The notes: generated by a model not told the origin, from the sequence alone. A stretch of 64,000 bases of DNA from Streptomyces mutabilis (GCF_014649815.1 NZ_BMTT01000011.1:62001-126000), one strand, 5' to 3'; shown: positions 7,123-16,248, counted from the first letter of the stretch. A program made the numbers and translations.

Positions 7123-9738
7123 CTACTGAGGGGTCATCCGGCCGACCATGCCCGGGTGCTCCTCGAGCCAGGCGGCCACGGCTTCCTCCTCGTGCCCCTG
7201 GCCGCGGTCCTTGATCTCCGCCTCCAGGGTGCCGAGCTCGTCCTCGCTCATGCGGAAGTTCTTGATCCACTCGGTGAGCTGCGGGTACTGCTCGGGGAAC
7301 GCCTTGCTGGAGATGGTGTGGATCGTGTTGTTCGCACCGAAGGACTTCTTCGGGTCCTTCAGCTTGGTCAGCTCGTACTCGCTGTACGCCCAGTGCGGGG
7401 ACCAGAGCGTGACCGCGATCGGCTCCTTCTTGGCCAGCGCGCGCTTGAGCTCGGCCAGCATCGCCGGCGTGGAGCCGTCGACGACCTCGTACTCGTCCTG
7501 AAGGCCGTAGGCCGGCATGACGTCGTTCTTGACCAGCTGCATCTGACCGGTGCCGGGCTCGATGCCGATGATCTTGCCGTCGAAGAGGTCGGCCTTGCCC
7601 TTGAGGTCCGCGAGGGACTTGACGTCCTTCACGTACGAGGGCACGGCGATCTCCAGTGAGGTCGGCTCGTACCAGGTGCCCAGGTCGGTGAGGTTGTTCT
7701 TGTGCTTGTCCCAGTAGTTCTTCTGCGCGTGGGGCAGCCAGGCGTCGAAGTTGAGGTCCAGGTCGCCGGTGGCCAGGCCGGTGTAGACCGGGCCGACGTC
7801 CATCTGCTTCAGGTTCAGCTTGTAGCCGCGCCGCTCCAGGACGTTCTTCCACAGGTAGGTGACGGCGACGTCCTCCTCCCACGGGAACCAGGCGACGTCC
7901 AGCGGACGCTTGGCCTCGGCCGGGGTGGCGCCGGAGCCGCCCTCGACCGGGGCGAGCTTGTCGACGACTCCCGGGTTGGCCTTCAGCCAGGTGCGCACGG
8001 CCTCCTGCTGCTTGCCCTTGCCGGACTTGTTGATCTCGGCCTCGAGGCTGGTGAGCTGCTTCTCGGTGAGCTTGAAGTCCTTCATCCACCGGGCGGCGGT
8101 GGGATCGTCGGCGGCGAAGCCCTTGCGGGACAGCAGGTGCACGCCGTCGCCCTCGCCCCAGGCGCCCTTGGGGTCCTTCAGCTTCTTCAGGTCGTAGTCG
8201 TTGTACGCCCAGTGCGGGGACCAGAGCGTGACGACGATGGGCTCCTTCTTGCTCATCGCCCGCTTCAGCTCGGCCAGCATCGCCGGGGTGGAGCTGTCGA
8301 CGACCTTGTACTCGTCCTGAAGGCCGTACGCGCCCATGACCTTGCTCTTCAGCAGTGCCATCTCACCGGCGCTGGACTCGATGCCGGTGATCCTGCCGTT
8401 GAAGAGGTCGGCCTTGCCCTTGAGGTCCGCCAGCGTGTTGACGTCCTTCATGTAGGCGGGGACGGTCAGCTCCAGGGACGTCTCGTCGTACCAGGAGCCG
8501 AGGTCGTCGAGCCGGTCGCCGTACTTCTTCCAGTACTGCTCGTGGGTGGTGGGCAGCCAGGAGTTGGTGACGACGTCGATGTCGCCCTGCGCCAGGGAGG
8601 TGTAGAGCGGCCCGGCGTCGAACTGCTTGGCCTCCGCCTCGTAGCCGCGCTGTTCGAGGATCTCCTTCCACAGGAACGTCGAGGCGACGCCCTCGTCCCA
8701 GGGGACGTAGCCGAGGGTGATCTTCTTGCCCTGGCCGACGTTCTTGCCGTCGGCGACGCTCTCGGTGTCGCCGGAGCCGCCGAACATGCCCATGCCGCCG
8801 GCCACGAGGGCCAGGATCACGACGCCGATGACGGCGACCTGCGGGCGGGGCCGGTAGGACCAGATCTTCAGGCCGCCCGTGCTGCGGGCCTTGGCGGCGG
8901 CGCGGCGGCCGAGCGGCGAGACCTGGGTCCCCAGGGCGCTGGTCATGCGGTCCAGGTAGATCGCGAGGATCACGATGGCGACACCGGACTCGGAGCCGAG
9001 TCCGACGTTCAGCTGGCCGATGGCCTCGTTGACGTCGCCGCCGAGGCCGCCGGTGCCGACCATGCCGGCGATCGCGGCCATGGACAGGCCGAGCATGATG
9101 ACCTGGTTGACGCCCGCCATCACCGTCGGCAGGGCCAGCGGGAGCTGGACGCGCAGCAGGGTGTTGCGGGGGGAGGTGCCGAAGGCCTCGGCGGCCTCGA
9201 CCAGTTCCTTGTCGACCTGGCGGATGCCCAGCTCGGTCATGCGCACGCCCGGGGCGAGCGCGAAGATCAGGGTGGCGACGATGCCCGCGGAGGCACCCGT
9301 GCCGAAGAACAGGATCGCCGGGATGAGGTAGATCATCGCGGGCAGCGTCTGCATGAAGTCCAGCACGGGCCGGACGATGCCGCTGACCCGGTCGGAGCGG
9401 GCCGCCCAGATGCCGACGGGCACCGCGACGACCAGCGCGATGATGGTCGCGACGAGCACCAGCGCCAGGGTGATCATCGCGTTCTCCCACAGCTCCATGG
9501 AGACGATGAACGCGAATCCGAGGAAGGTGAGAACACCGGCGAGCGTGCCGCGCAGCCAGAAGGCGATGACCGCGAAGATACCGACGAGGAGCAGCGGTTC
9601 GGGCGCCTGGAGGACGGCGTTGATGCCGTCGTAGGTGCCGGTGAAGACGGTCTTGAGGAAGTCGAAGAGCCACGCGACGTGGTCGAGCAGCCAGTCGACG
9701 GCCTCGTTGACCCAGTCGCCGAGCGGAATCCTAGGCAC
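7123..9738 (-). CDS. Glycine betaine/proline ABC importer: permease fused to two tandem substrate-binding domains
   Basis: The 871-residue protein has a ProW-type permease at about residues 45-285 (EAA loop ELVEAAEAFGTSPRNTLLRV at about 178-197), a further membrane helix at about 300-320, then two OpuAC-like binding domains at about 338-597 and 613-868. Each domain keeps the Trp positions used for the betaine cage: W347, W394, W506 and W510 in the first; W620, W667, W779 and W783 in the second. Lactococcal OpuA carries one fused domain; two in a row is less usual. The helix before the domains would place them outside the membrane. The start overlaps the ATPase gene by 8 bases, so the two are translationally coupled. 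The likely role is osmoprotection. Confidence 0.9.
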   Translation of the reverse strand: MPRIPLGDWVNEAVDWLLDHVAWLFDFLKTVFTGTYDGINAVLQAPEPLLLVGIFAVIAFWLRGTLAGVLTFLGFAFIVSMELWENAMITLALVLVATIIALVVAVPVGIWAARSDRVSGIVRPVLDFMQTLPAMIYLIPAILFFGTGASAGIVATLIFALAPGVRMTELGIRQVDKELVEAAEAFGTSPRNTLLRVQLPLALPTVMAGVNQVIMLGLSMAAIAGMVGTGGLGGDVNEAIGQLNVGLGSESGVAIVILAIYLDRMTSALGTQVSPLGRRAAAKARSTGGLKIWSYRPRPQVAVIGVVILALVAGGMGMFGGSGDTESVADGKNVGQGKKITLGYVPWDEGVASTFLWKEILEQRGYEAEAKQFDAGPLYTSLAQGDIDVVTNSWLPTTHEQYWKKYGDRLDDLGSWYDETSLELTVPAYMKDVNTLADLKGKADLFNGRITGIESSAGEMALLKSKVMGAYGLQDEYKVVDSSTPAMLAELKRAMSKKEPIVVTLWSPHWAYNDYDLKKLKDPKGAWGEGDGVHLLSRKGFAADDPTAARWMKDFKLTEKQLTSLEAEINKSGKGKQQEAVRTWLKANPGVVDKLAPVEGGSGATPAEAKRPLDVAWFPWEEDVAVTYLWKNVLERRGYKLNLKQMDVGPVYTGLATGDLDLNFDAWLPHAQKNYWDKHKNNLTDLGTWYEPTSLEIAVPSYVKDVKSLADLKGKADLFDGKIIGIEPGTGQMQLVKNDVMPAYGLQDEYEVVDGSTPAMLAELKRALAKKEPIAVTLWSPHWAYSEYELTKLKDPKKSFGANNTIHTISSKAFPEQYPQLTEWIKNFRMSEDELGTLEAEIKDRGQGHEEEAVAAWLEEHPGMVGRMTPQ

Positions 9739-10819
9739 GGCTCATCACCTTCTCGCCCCCCTTGTCGCGCGGGGAGTCGCAGGTACCGGCCTCGCCCCGC
9801 TCGTCGCCCAGGAAGCCGATGAGGCGGCGTGAGGGGACCACGCCCACGAGGTCGCCGTCACCGTCGAGCACCGCGACGGGGTGGGGTACGCGCGTACTGA
9901 TCGCGCACAGCTCGGTGAACGGGGTGGCGGGCGTGGCCGTCTCGCAGGCGCAGTCGGCCTCGTCGCCGCGCAGTTCCGTCTCCATGACGGCACCGGCGGT
10001 GAGCACGCGGGAGCGGTCGACGTCCTGGGTGAAGGAGGCGACGTACTCGTTGGCGGGACGTATGAGGATGTCCTGCGCGGTGCCTATCTGCACGATCCGG
10101 CCGTCCCGCATGACGGCGATGCGGTCGCCCAGGCGCATGGCCTCGTTGAGGTCGTGGGTGATGAAGACGATGGTCTTCTTCAGGGTCTTCTGCAGTTCGA
10201 TCAGCTGATCCTGCATGTCGCGGCGGATCAGCGGGTCGAGGGCGCTGAAGGACTCGTCCATCAGCAGCAGGTCGGCGTCGGTGGCGAGCGCACGGGCCAG
10301 GCCCACGCGCTGCTGCATACCACCGGACAGCTCGTCCGGCCAGGACTTCTCCCAGCCGGCCAGGCCGCACAGGGCGAGCGCCTCGTCGGCGCGGCGTTCG
10401 CGCTCGGCGCGGGGCACGCCCTGCACTTCGAGACCGTAGGCAGCGTTGTCACGGACGCTGCGGTGCGGGAAGAGCGCGAAGTGCTGGAAGACCATGCTGA
10501 TCTTCCGGGAGCGGACCTCGCGCAGCCGGCGCCCGCTGATCTCGGTGAGATCCTCACCACCGAATCGGACGTGCCCGGCGGTCGGCTCCAGCAGACCGTT
10601 GAGCATGCGCAGCAGCGTGGACTTGCCGGACCCGGACAGCCCCATGACCACGAAGATCTCGCCGGGCTCCACGGTGAAGGACGCGTCGATGACGGCGGCC
10701 GTGGTGCCGCCGGCGTGCAGTTCCTTCCGGTCGGTTCCCTGGCGCAGTCGTTCGACAGCCTGGTCCTGTTTTCTGCCGAAGACCTTGTACAGGTTCTCGG
10801 CCTCTAGCCTCGCTGACAC
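9731..10819 (-). CDS. Glycine betaine/proline ABC importer ATPase (ProV/OpuAA type)
   Basis: The 362-residue protein has Walker A GLSGSGKS (60-67), the signature LSGGMQQRVGLARALA (from 164), Walker B LLLMDESFSALD (D188, E189) and a late switch-His region VFITHDLNEAM. The N-terminal segment with KVFGRKQDQAVERLRQG is typical of betaine importers, and the tail (from about 270) resembles a CBS-like regulatory region, here apparently a single repeat (TRVPHPVAVLDGDGDLVGVV). In relatives, paired CBS domains sense ionic strength. The GTG at 10819 follows AAGAGGTAAGC. It is the first gene of a two-gene operon with the permease-binding protein fusion. Confidence 0.92.
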   Translation of the reverse strand: MSARLEAENLYKVFGRKQDQAVERLRQGTDRKELHAGGTTAAVIDASFTVEPGEIFVVMGLSGSGKSTLLRMLNGLLEPTAGHVRFGGEDLTEISGRRLREVRSRKISMVFQHFALFPHRSVRDNAAYGLEVQGVPRAERERRADEALALCGLAGWEKSWPDELSGGMQQRVGLARALATDADLLLMDESFSALDPLIRRDMQDQLIELQKTLKKTIVFITHDLNEAMRLGDRIAVMRDGRIVQIGTAQDILIRPANEYVASFTQDVDRSRVLTAGAVMETELRGDEADCACETATPATPFTELCAISTRVPHPVAVLDGDGDLVGVVPSRRLIGFLGDERGEAGTCDSPRDKGGEKVMSRA

Positions 10820-11033
10820 GCTTACCTCTTGGATCGGGGGCAGGGACAGGGGCGTGAGAACTCGCTCATGCGCAGACTCGTCGAGCGAGGGATCGTCGAT
10901 TCGAAGACTCGCTAACAGTTGAATGCATCAACCAGCTTCGGCCCGGCTGCGCGCCTGCCCCGATCCTTACGGGGCAAACATTTTAGTGATCCAGTTCACA
11001 CACCCTCCCTCACTCGCCCACCTTCGCTGCGGC

Positions 11034-11966
11034 ATGATGCGAGGCGTGACCGGACGACTGATGCTTCTCGACACCGCCTCTCTCTACTTCCGCGCCTACT
11101 TCGGCGTGCCGGACTCCGTGAAGGCCCCCGACGGCACACCCGTGAACGCCGTGCGCGGACTCCTCGACTTCATCGACCGCCTGGTGAAGGACCACCGGCC
11201 CGACCACCTGGTCGCCTGCATGGACGCCGACTGGCGACCGCGGTGGCGGGTGGAACTGATCCCCACCTACAAGGCGCACCGCGTCGCCGAGGAGCAGGCG
11301 TCGGGCCCCGACACCGAGGAGGTCCCCAACACCCTCTCGCCGCAGGTCCCGGTCATCGAGGCCGTCCTCGACGCGCTCGGCATCGCCCGCGTCGGCGTCC
11401 CGGAGTACGAGGCGGACGACGTGATCGGCACCTACACCGCGCGGGCTGCGGGCCCCGTCGACATCGTCACCGGCGACCGGGACCTCTACCAGCTCGTGGA
11501 CGACGCGCGGGGCGTGCGCGTGCTGTACCCCCTCAAGGGCGTCGGCACCCTCGCCCTCACCGACGAGGCCGCGCTGCGGGAGAAGTACGGCGTCGACGGG
11601 CGCGGGTACGCCGATCTGGCGCTGCTGCGGGGCGACCCGAGCGACGGCCTGCCGGGCGTGGCGGGCATCGGCGAGAAGACGGCGGCCAAACTGCTCGCCG
11701 AGTTCGGGGACCTCGCCGGGATCCAGGCCGCCGTCCACGACCCCCGGGCGAAGCTCACGCCCTCGCAGCGCAAGCGCCTGACCGAGGCCGAGCCGTACCT
11801 CGCGGTCGCCCCGAAGGTGGTCCGGGTCGCCGACGACGTCCCGCTGCCGGACGTCGACACCGCGCTGCCGCGCGCGCCGCGCGACGCCGCGGCACTGGAC
11901 GGGCTGGCGGCGCGCTGGGGGCTGGGCCGGTCCCTCCAGCGGCTGCTGGCGACACTCTCCGCCTGA
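11034..11966 (+). CDS. 5'-3' exonuclease (PolI N-terminal domain / FEN family)
   Basis: The product (310 residues from the ATG at 11034) keeps the acidic metal-binding set of the FEN nucleases: LLDTASLYFRAYFG, ACMDADWRPRWR, EYEADDVIGTYTA and VTGDRDLYQLVDD. The helix-hairpin-helix GDPSDGLPGVAGIGEKTAAKLL follows. It is a standalone enzyme without polymerase domain, acting on 5' flaps or RNA-primed ends in replication and repair. The start is uncertain: ATG 11034, ATG 11037 and GTG 11046 are all possible and none has a clear Shine-Dalgarno sequence, so translation may be leaderless. It is monocistronic between divergent and iron-regulated neighbours. Confidence 0.88.
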   Translation: MMRGVTGRLMLLDTASLYFRAYFGVPDSVKAPDGTPVNAVRGLLDFIDRLVKDHRPDHLVACMDADWRPRWRVELIPTYKAHRVAEEQASGPDTEEVPNTLSPQVPVIEAVLDALGIARVGVPEYEADDVIGTYTARAAGPVDIVTGDRDLYQLVDDARGVRVLYPLKGVGTLALTDEAALREKYGVDGRGYADLALLRGDPSDGLPGVAGIGEKTAAKLLAEFGDLAGIQAAVHDPRAKLTPSQRKRLTEAEPYLAVAPKVVRVADDVPLPDVDTALPRAPRDAAALDGLAARWGLGRSLQRLLATLSA

Positions 11967-12093
11967 GCGGTGCCGTACGGGGCGGGCGGAGCCGTGCGCG
12001 GTGAATCGGAGTCCCGAGCAGGGGAAGCCGTACCTTGCGTGCGGGTGGGGCCCTGAGACCGTCACACGTGACGCGACAGCCGGGACAGGGATG

Positions 12094-12112
12094 CTAACTT
12101 AGGTAAACCTAA
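12094..12112 (+). promoter_or_regulatory. Iron box (DmdR/DtxR-type operator)
   Basis: CTAACTTAGGTAAACCTAA contains the perfect arms TTAGGT and ACCTAA around two bases, and 14 of its 19 positions match the actinobacterial iron-box consensus. It lies about 40 bases before the siderophore-interacting protein start, so iron repression by a DmdR homologue is expected. Confidence 0.8.
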
Positions 12113-12149
12113 CTCAGGGAGCCCTCACGCAGGGAGCAGGGAGGCCGTC

Positions 12150-12995
12150 ATGGCAGACCGTCCGGGACGCAAGCCGCGCAAGCCGCACACCGCGCAGGTC
12201 GTGCGCACCGAGCGGCTCACCCCGCACATGCAGCGTGTGGTGCTCGGCGGCGAGGCCCTCTCCGCCTTCTCCGCGGACACCTGCACCGATCACTACGTGA
12301 AGCTGCTGTTCCCGCCGGAGGGCGTGACCTATCCGGAGTCCTTCGACATGGAACGCATCCGTGAGGAGTTCCCGCGCGAGCAGTGGCCGGTGACCCGGAC
12401 GTACACGGTGCGCCATTGGGACGCCGAGCACCGCGAGCTGGCGCTGGACTTCGTGATCCACGGCGACGAGGGGCTGGCCGGGCCCTGGGCGAAGCGCGTC
12501 CGGCCGGGCGAGACCGTTCGTTTCCTGGGCCCTGGCGGCGCCTACGCCCCCGATCCCACCGCCGACTGGCACCTGCTCGCCGGTGACGAGAGCGCGCTGC
12601 CGGCGATCGCCCGGTCCCTGGAGGCGCTGCCCGACGGCGCCCGCGCCTTCGCCTTCATAGAGGTGGACGGGGAACAGGAGGAGCAGAAGATCGACTCCGA
12701 CGTGGAGGTGGTCTGGCTGCACCGCGGCGACCGTCCGGTGGGCCAGGCCCTGGTCGAGGCCGTGCGCGGCCTGGACTTCCCCGAGGGCCGGGTGCACGCC
12801 TTCGTGCACGGCGAGGCCGCCTGCGTGAAGGAGCTGCGCAGGTTCCTGCGGGTGGAGCGGGAGATTCCGCGCGAGGACCTCTCCATCTCCGGCTACTGGC
12901 GCCTGGGCCACAACGAGGACGGCTGGCAGGCGTCGAAGCCGGAGTGGAACGCCCGCATCGAGGCGGAGCAGGAGGGCACGGCCTCGGCGGCGTAG
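12150..12995 (+). CDS. Siderophore-interacting protein (FAD-dependent ferric-siderophore reductase)
   Basis: The 281-residue protein fits the SIP/ViuB family: an N-terminal flavin-binding barrel with the RTYTVRHWD motif (about residues 88-96) and a C-terminal NAD(P)H-binding half with HLLAGDESALPAIA, FVHGEAACVKELRRFL and the family end motif SGYWRLGHNEDGW. These cytosolic enzymes reduce ferric siderophores so that iron is released. The ATG at 12150 follows CAGGGAGG. The iron box just upstream supports regulation by iron. No siderophore transporter is next to it, so the substrate is not defined. Confidence 0.92.
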   Translation: MADRPGRKPRKPHTAQVVRTERLTPHMQRVVLGGEALSAFSADTCTDHYVKLLFPPEGVTYPESFDMERIREEFPREQWPVTRTYTVRHWDAEHRELALDFVIHGDEGLAGPWAKRVRPGETVRFLGPGGAYAPDPTADWHLLAGDESALPAIARSLEALPDGARAFAFIEVDGEQEEQKIDSDVEVVWLHRGDRPVGQALVEAVRGLDFPEGRVHAFVHGEAACVKELRRFLRVEREIPREDLSISGYWRLGHNEDGWQASKPEWNARIEAEQEGTASAA

Positions 12996-13028
12996 CGCCC
13001 CGGTGGCACCGGCGCCCGCCTCCCCCAC

Positions 13029-13610
13029 TCAGTCGCCGCGCACCCGCGCGTGCAGGTGCATGTCGTGCCAGCCGTCGGCGTGCAACAGGGCACTGCGCTT
13101 GGTGCCCTCCAGGGCGAAGCCAGCCTTGGCGGCGACCCGGCAGGAGGCCTCGTTGGCCACGGCGTGGGACAGTTCCAGGCGCTGGAAGCCGATGTCGTCC
13201 AGCGCCCAGCGGGCCAGAGCCTCGGTGGCGCGGGCGGCGACGCCCCGGCCGCGGGCCGCCGCCGTGGTCCAGTAGGCGACCTCGGCCACCCCGTCGCCCA
13301 GCAGCACCTGCCGCAGCGCGACCCGGCCGAGCAGCCAGTCGTCGGCCGCGTCGGCGACGGCCCACTGGACGTTCCGCTCCTGCTGCCAGCCCCGCTGCCA
13401 CTCGGCGATCCAGCCGCGCACCTCCTCCTCGGAATGGGCGGCGCGGAGGTGCCACTGGTGCATCACCGGGTCCTGGAAGGCGGCGTGGACGGCGGGCGCG
13501 TCCTCGGCCCGCCACGGGCGCAGCAGCAAGCCGTCGCCGGTGGGGAGCGTCGGCTGCGGGGCACGGGAGAGGGTGCCGGCGGGCAGGACGGGACTCGTCA
13601 GGTAGGGCAT
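13029..13610 (-). CDS. GNAT-family N-acetyltransferase (RimJ/RimL-like)
   Basis: The 193-residue protein begins its GNAT domain at LLLRPWRAEDAPAVHAAF and carries the acetyl-CoA loop as AAARGRGVAARATEALARWA, with LELSHAVANEASCRVAAKAGF as the conserved third part. This RimJ/RimL-type fold acetylates protein N-termini or small amines. The ATG at 13610 is chosen because the upstream frame runs through a repeat tract that encodes a repetitive, non-family peptide. It converges with the siderophore-interacting protein gene (33 bases between stops) and is divergent from the pseudouridine synthase. The substrate is unknown. Confidence 0.85.
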   Translation of the reverse strand: MPYLTSPVLPAGTLSRAPQPTLPTGDGLLLRPWRAEDAPAVHAAFQDPVMHQWHLRAAHSEEEVRGWIAEWQRGWQQERNVQWAVADAADDWLLGRVALRQVLLGDGVAEVAYWTTAAARGRGVAARATEALARWALDDIGFQRLELSHAVANEASCRVAAKAGFALEGTKRSALLHADGWHDMHLHARVRGD

Positions 13611-13662
13611 GGGCGCATCCTGCCAACGGGTCCGGCCGACGGCCCAGCGGATTTTTGGGCGC

Positions 13663-13747
13663 ACCCAGCGGACTCCGGAGCGGGCCCACCGGACTCCGGA
13701 GCGGGCCAACCGGATCCCCGGCACTTGGGTACACCGGATCCCCGGCC
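13663..13747. repeat. Degenerate tandem repeat with CCGGA core
   Basis: Two near-identical units of about 21 bases (core CGGACTCCGGAGCGGGC) are followed by two diverged units with CCGGATCCCCGGC. The first pair contains the palindrome CCGGAGTCCGG in reverse orientation. The tract fills most of the divergent gap between the GNAT and pseudouridine synthase genes. It could be a simple slippage repeat or a binding array; no family is recognised. Confidence 0.75.
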
Positions 13748-13777
13748 CCGGCCCGCCGCCTCGTACCCTGGCAGGCG

Positions 13778-14758
13778 ATGAGACGCCGCTCCTCTCCCCC
13801 GCCCTCACCCCTCCCCCAGCGCGACGGGGTCGACGCGGTGCGGCTCCGCCTGCCCCCGGACGGGCCGTGGTCCACGGTGCGGGAGCACCTGACGGAGCGG
13901 CTGTCCGGCGCGGGCCCCGGCGTCGTCGACGGCATGTTCGAGGCGGGGTCGTTCGTGGGGGCTGACGGGCGGCCGGTGCCGGGGGACGCTCCGTTCGAGT
14001 CCGGGATGTTCCTCTGGTTCCACCGGGAGCTGCCCGCCGAGGTGCCGGTGCCCTTCCCGTTGGAGACGGTGTACCGCGACGAGCACATCGTCGTCGTCGA
14101 CAAGCCGCACTTCCTGGCCACCACCCCGCGCGGCGGGCACGTCACCGAGACCGCGCTCGCCCGGCTCCGCCGCGAGCTGGGCATCCCGTCGCTCGGCGCC
14201 GCGCACCGCCTGGACCGGCTCACCGCGGGACTGCTGCTGTTCACGGTGCGCCCCGAGGAACGCGGCGCGTACCAGTGCCTGTTCCGCGATCGGCTGGTGC
14301 ACAAGGCGTACGAGGCCGTCGCCCCGTACGACCCCGCGCTCGCCCTGCCCCGGACCGTACGCAGCCGAATCCTGAAGGAACGCGGCGTCCTGGCCGCCCG
14401 GGAGGTCGAGGGCGAGCCGAACGCCGTGAGCCGCGTCGAGCTGATCGAGCACCGCCCCGGCCCCGGGCCCGCTCTGGGCCGGTACCGGCTCGTGCCCCGC
14501 ACCGGACAGACCCACCAACTGCGCGTCCACATGAACGCGCTCGGCCTGCCGATCCTCGGCGACCCCCTCTACCCCGTGGCCGCCCCGCCCGTGCCGCCCG
14601 GCGACTTCCGGCGCCCGCTGCAACTGCTGGCACGGGAACTGGCGTTCACCGATCCGATCACGGGGCACGATCATCTGTTCCGCAGCACCCGGTGCCTGGA
14701 AGCCTGGACGGCGTACGCCGACTGGGCGGCGCACGCCGACGGGCCGGGCCGTCAGTAG
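13778..14758 (+). CDS. RluA-family pseudouridine synthase
   Basis: The 326-residue protein has the RluA catalytic motif GAAHRLDRLTAGLLLF with the nucleophile Asp, preceded by YRDEHIVVVDKPHFLATTPRGG and followed by RTGQTHQLRVHMNALGLPILGDPLYP. These enzymes convert uridine to pseudouridine in rRNA or tRNA; which site is modified cannot be told from sequence. The ATG at 13778 is the first plausible start after the repeat tract; the frame upstream is open but reads repeats. The stop overlaps the convergent P450 stop by 7 bases. Confidence 0.9.
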   Translation: MRRRSSPPPSPLPQRDGVDAVRLRLPPDGPWSTVREHLTERLSGAGPGVVDGMFEAGSFVGADGRPVPGDAPFESGMFLWFHRELPAEVPVPFPLETVYRDEHIVVVDKPHFLATTPRGGHVTETALARLRRELGIPSLGAAHRLDRLTAGLLLFTVRPEERGAYQCLFRDRLVHKAYEAVAPYDPALALPRTVRSRILKERGVLAAREVEGEPNAVSRVELIEHRPGPGPALGRYRLVPRTGQTHQLRVHMNALGLPILGDPLYPVAAPPVPPGDFRRPLQLLARELAFTDPITGHDHLFRSTRCLEAWTAYADWAAHADGPGRQ

Positions 14759-16248
14759 CCGCGCCACCAGAGCAGGAAGCGCTGCCAGGCGCCGCGCGGA
14801 CGGGGATGTTGCGGTTCGGGCCCCGGCTGGGGCCGCCCGGCCGTGAACGACACGGGCTCCGGCGGGTGCGCGGGCGCCTTCGGTTCCGGGCGCTCCTCCG
14901 GGCGCGGGATGCCGACGTGCCAGGCCGTGCGCTGTGCCGGGGCCGGGGCGTGGCTCGGCTGCTGCCTGATGTCCTGCTGCGCCTTGGGCTCGAACCGCAC
15001 GGGCAGCTCCACCAGGTGCCGGGACGCGATCGACGAGCGCCACCTCAGCTCGTCCTCGTCGCAGGCGAGCTGCACGTCGGGCAGCCGCATCAGCAGGGCG
15101 TCGATGCCCGCGTCGGCGATGGCCCGCCCGATGTCCTGACCCGGACACTCGTGCGGGCCGCCGCCGAAGGCGAGGTGGGCGCGGTTGCCCTGCATGCTCG
15201 CGTCCAGGTCGGGACGGATGCGCGGGTCGACGTTGCCGGGCGCGATGCCGAGCAGCAGCCCGTCGCCCGCGCGGATGCGCTGACCGCCCAGTTCGGTGTC
15301 CTGCTTGGCGAAGTAGGCGAAGACGGTGCTGAACGGCGGCTCGTCCCACAGGGACTGCTCGACCGCCTCGTACACCGGCATCTGACCACCGTTGAGCTGG
15401 GCGCGGAAGCCCGGGTGGGTGAGCACCACGCGCAGTACGTTGGCGATGAGGTTGACGGTCGCCTCGTAGGCGGCCAGGAGCACCACCCGCAGGTGTTCCC
15501 TGACCTCGTCGTCGGTGAGTCCGGCCGGGTGGGTGACGAGCCGGCCGGCGATGTCGTCCTCGGGGCGGGCCCGGCGCTCGGCGGCGAGCCTGCCCAGGGC
15601 CTCCATGAGGTAGGCGTGGCTGGCGATCGCGGTCTCGGTGCCCTTGAGCGTGTCCCGTGCCGCCTCCACCATCCGGTCGCTGTACGCGTCCGGCATGCCG
15701 AGGAGGTGGCACATCACGCCCATCGGCAGGTGCTCGGCGAACTGGCCGACGAGGTCGGCGCGGCCCTCCTCGCAGAACCGGTTGACGAGGCGCTGGGTGT
15801 ACCTCTTGATGTGGCGGCGCAGCTCCCGGTAGTCGATGTCGGCCATGGCACTGGTGACGGCGCCGCGCAGCCGCTTGTGCTCCTCGCCCTCGGCGTGGGA
15901 GCAGATGGGCTGCCAGGCGATGTGCGGCATCAGCGGGTGGTCGGGCTTGACCACGCCCTCGTTGAGCGGGGTCCAGATTCTGCTGTCGCGGCAGAACTGG
16001 GCGGGTGTGCTCACCATGTGCAGGTTCTCGGCGTGGCCGAGGACCACCCACATCGGTACGTCGTCGTGGAGCAGCGCCGGTGCCACCGGCCCGTGCTGCT
16101 CGCGCAGCTTCTCGTACAGCTCGTCCAGGTCGTCGGCCTCGTGCAGCCGGTGCAGTCCGCCCGGTCCGAGGCCGTGCGCGGGGCAGCCGGGTGGTGGTTC
16201 GAGCAGGGGGTCGCCCGTTCCGGTGGGGGCGTGGCGTTCAGGCGTCAC
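14752..16248 (-). CDS. rarE: Conservon-associated cytochrome P450 without ExxR motif (CYP157-like)
   Basis: The 498-residue protein has the heme loop FGGGPHECPGQ with the axial Cys at 368. Two otherwise near-universal features are altered: the K-helix reads EQSLW (297-301) instead of ExxR, and the I-helix groove reads AAYEAT (259-264) rather than AGxDT. Loss of ExxR is a known trait of the CYP157 family of Streptomyces. A Pro-rich tail of about 80 residues ends in WQRFLLWWRGY. The GTG at 16248 has GGAG seven bases upstream and is preferred to the TTG at 16263. It is the last gene of the conservon, 55 bases after the GTPase. In S. coelicolor rarA-E act together in repressing aerial growth; the P450 substrate is unknown. 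Confidence 0.9.
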   Translation of the reverse strand: MTPERHAPTGTGDPLLEPPPGCPAHGLGPGGLHRLHEADDLDELYEKLREQHGPVAPALLHDDVPMWVVLGHAENLHMVSTPAQFCRDSRIWTPLNEGVVKPDHPLMPHIAWQPICSHAEGEEHKRLRGAVTSAMADIDYRELRRHIKRYTQRLVNRFCEEGRADLVGQFAEHLPMGVMCHLLGMPDAYSDRMVEAARDTLKGTETAIASHAYLMEALGRLAAERRARPEDDIAGRLVTHPAGLTDDEVREHLRVVLLAAYEATVNLIANVLRVVLTHPGFRAQLNGGQMPVYEAVEQSLWDEPPFSTVFAYFAKQDTELGGQRIRAGDGLLLGIAPGNVDPRIRPDLDASMQGNRAHLAFGGGPHECPGQDIGRAIADAGIDALLMRLPDVQLACDEDELRWRSSIASRHLVELPVRFEPKAQQDIRQQPSHAPAPAQRTAWHVGIPRPEERPEPKAPAHPPEPVSFTAGRPQPGPEPQHPRPRGAWQRFLLWWRGY

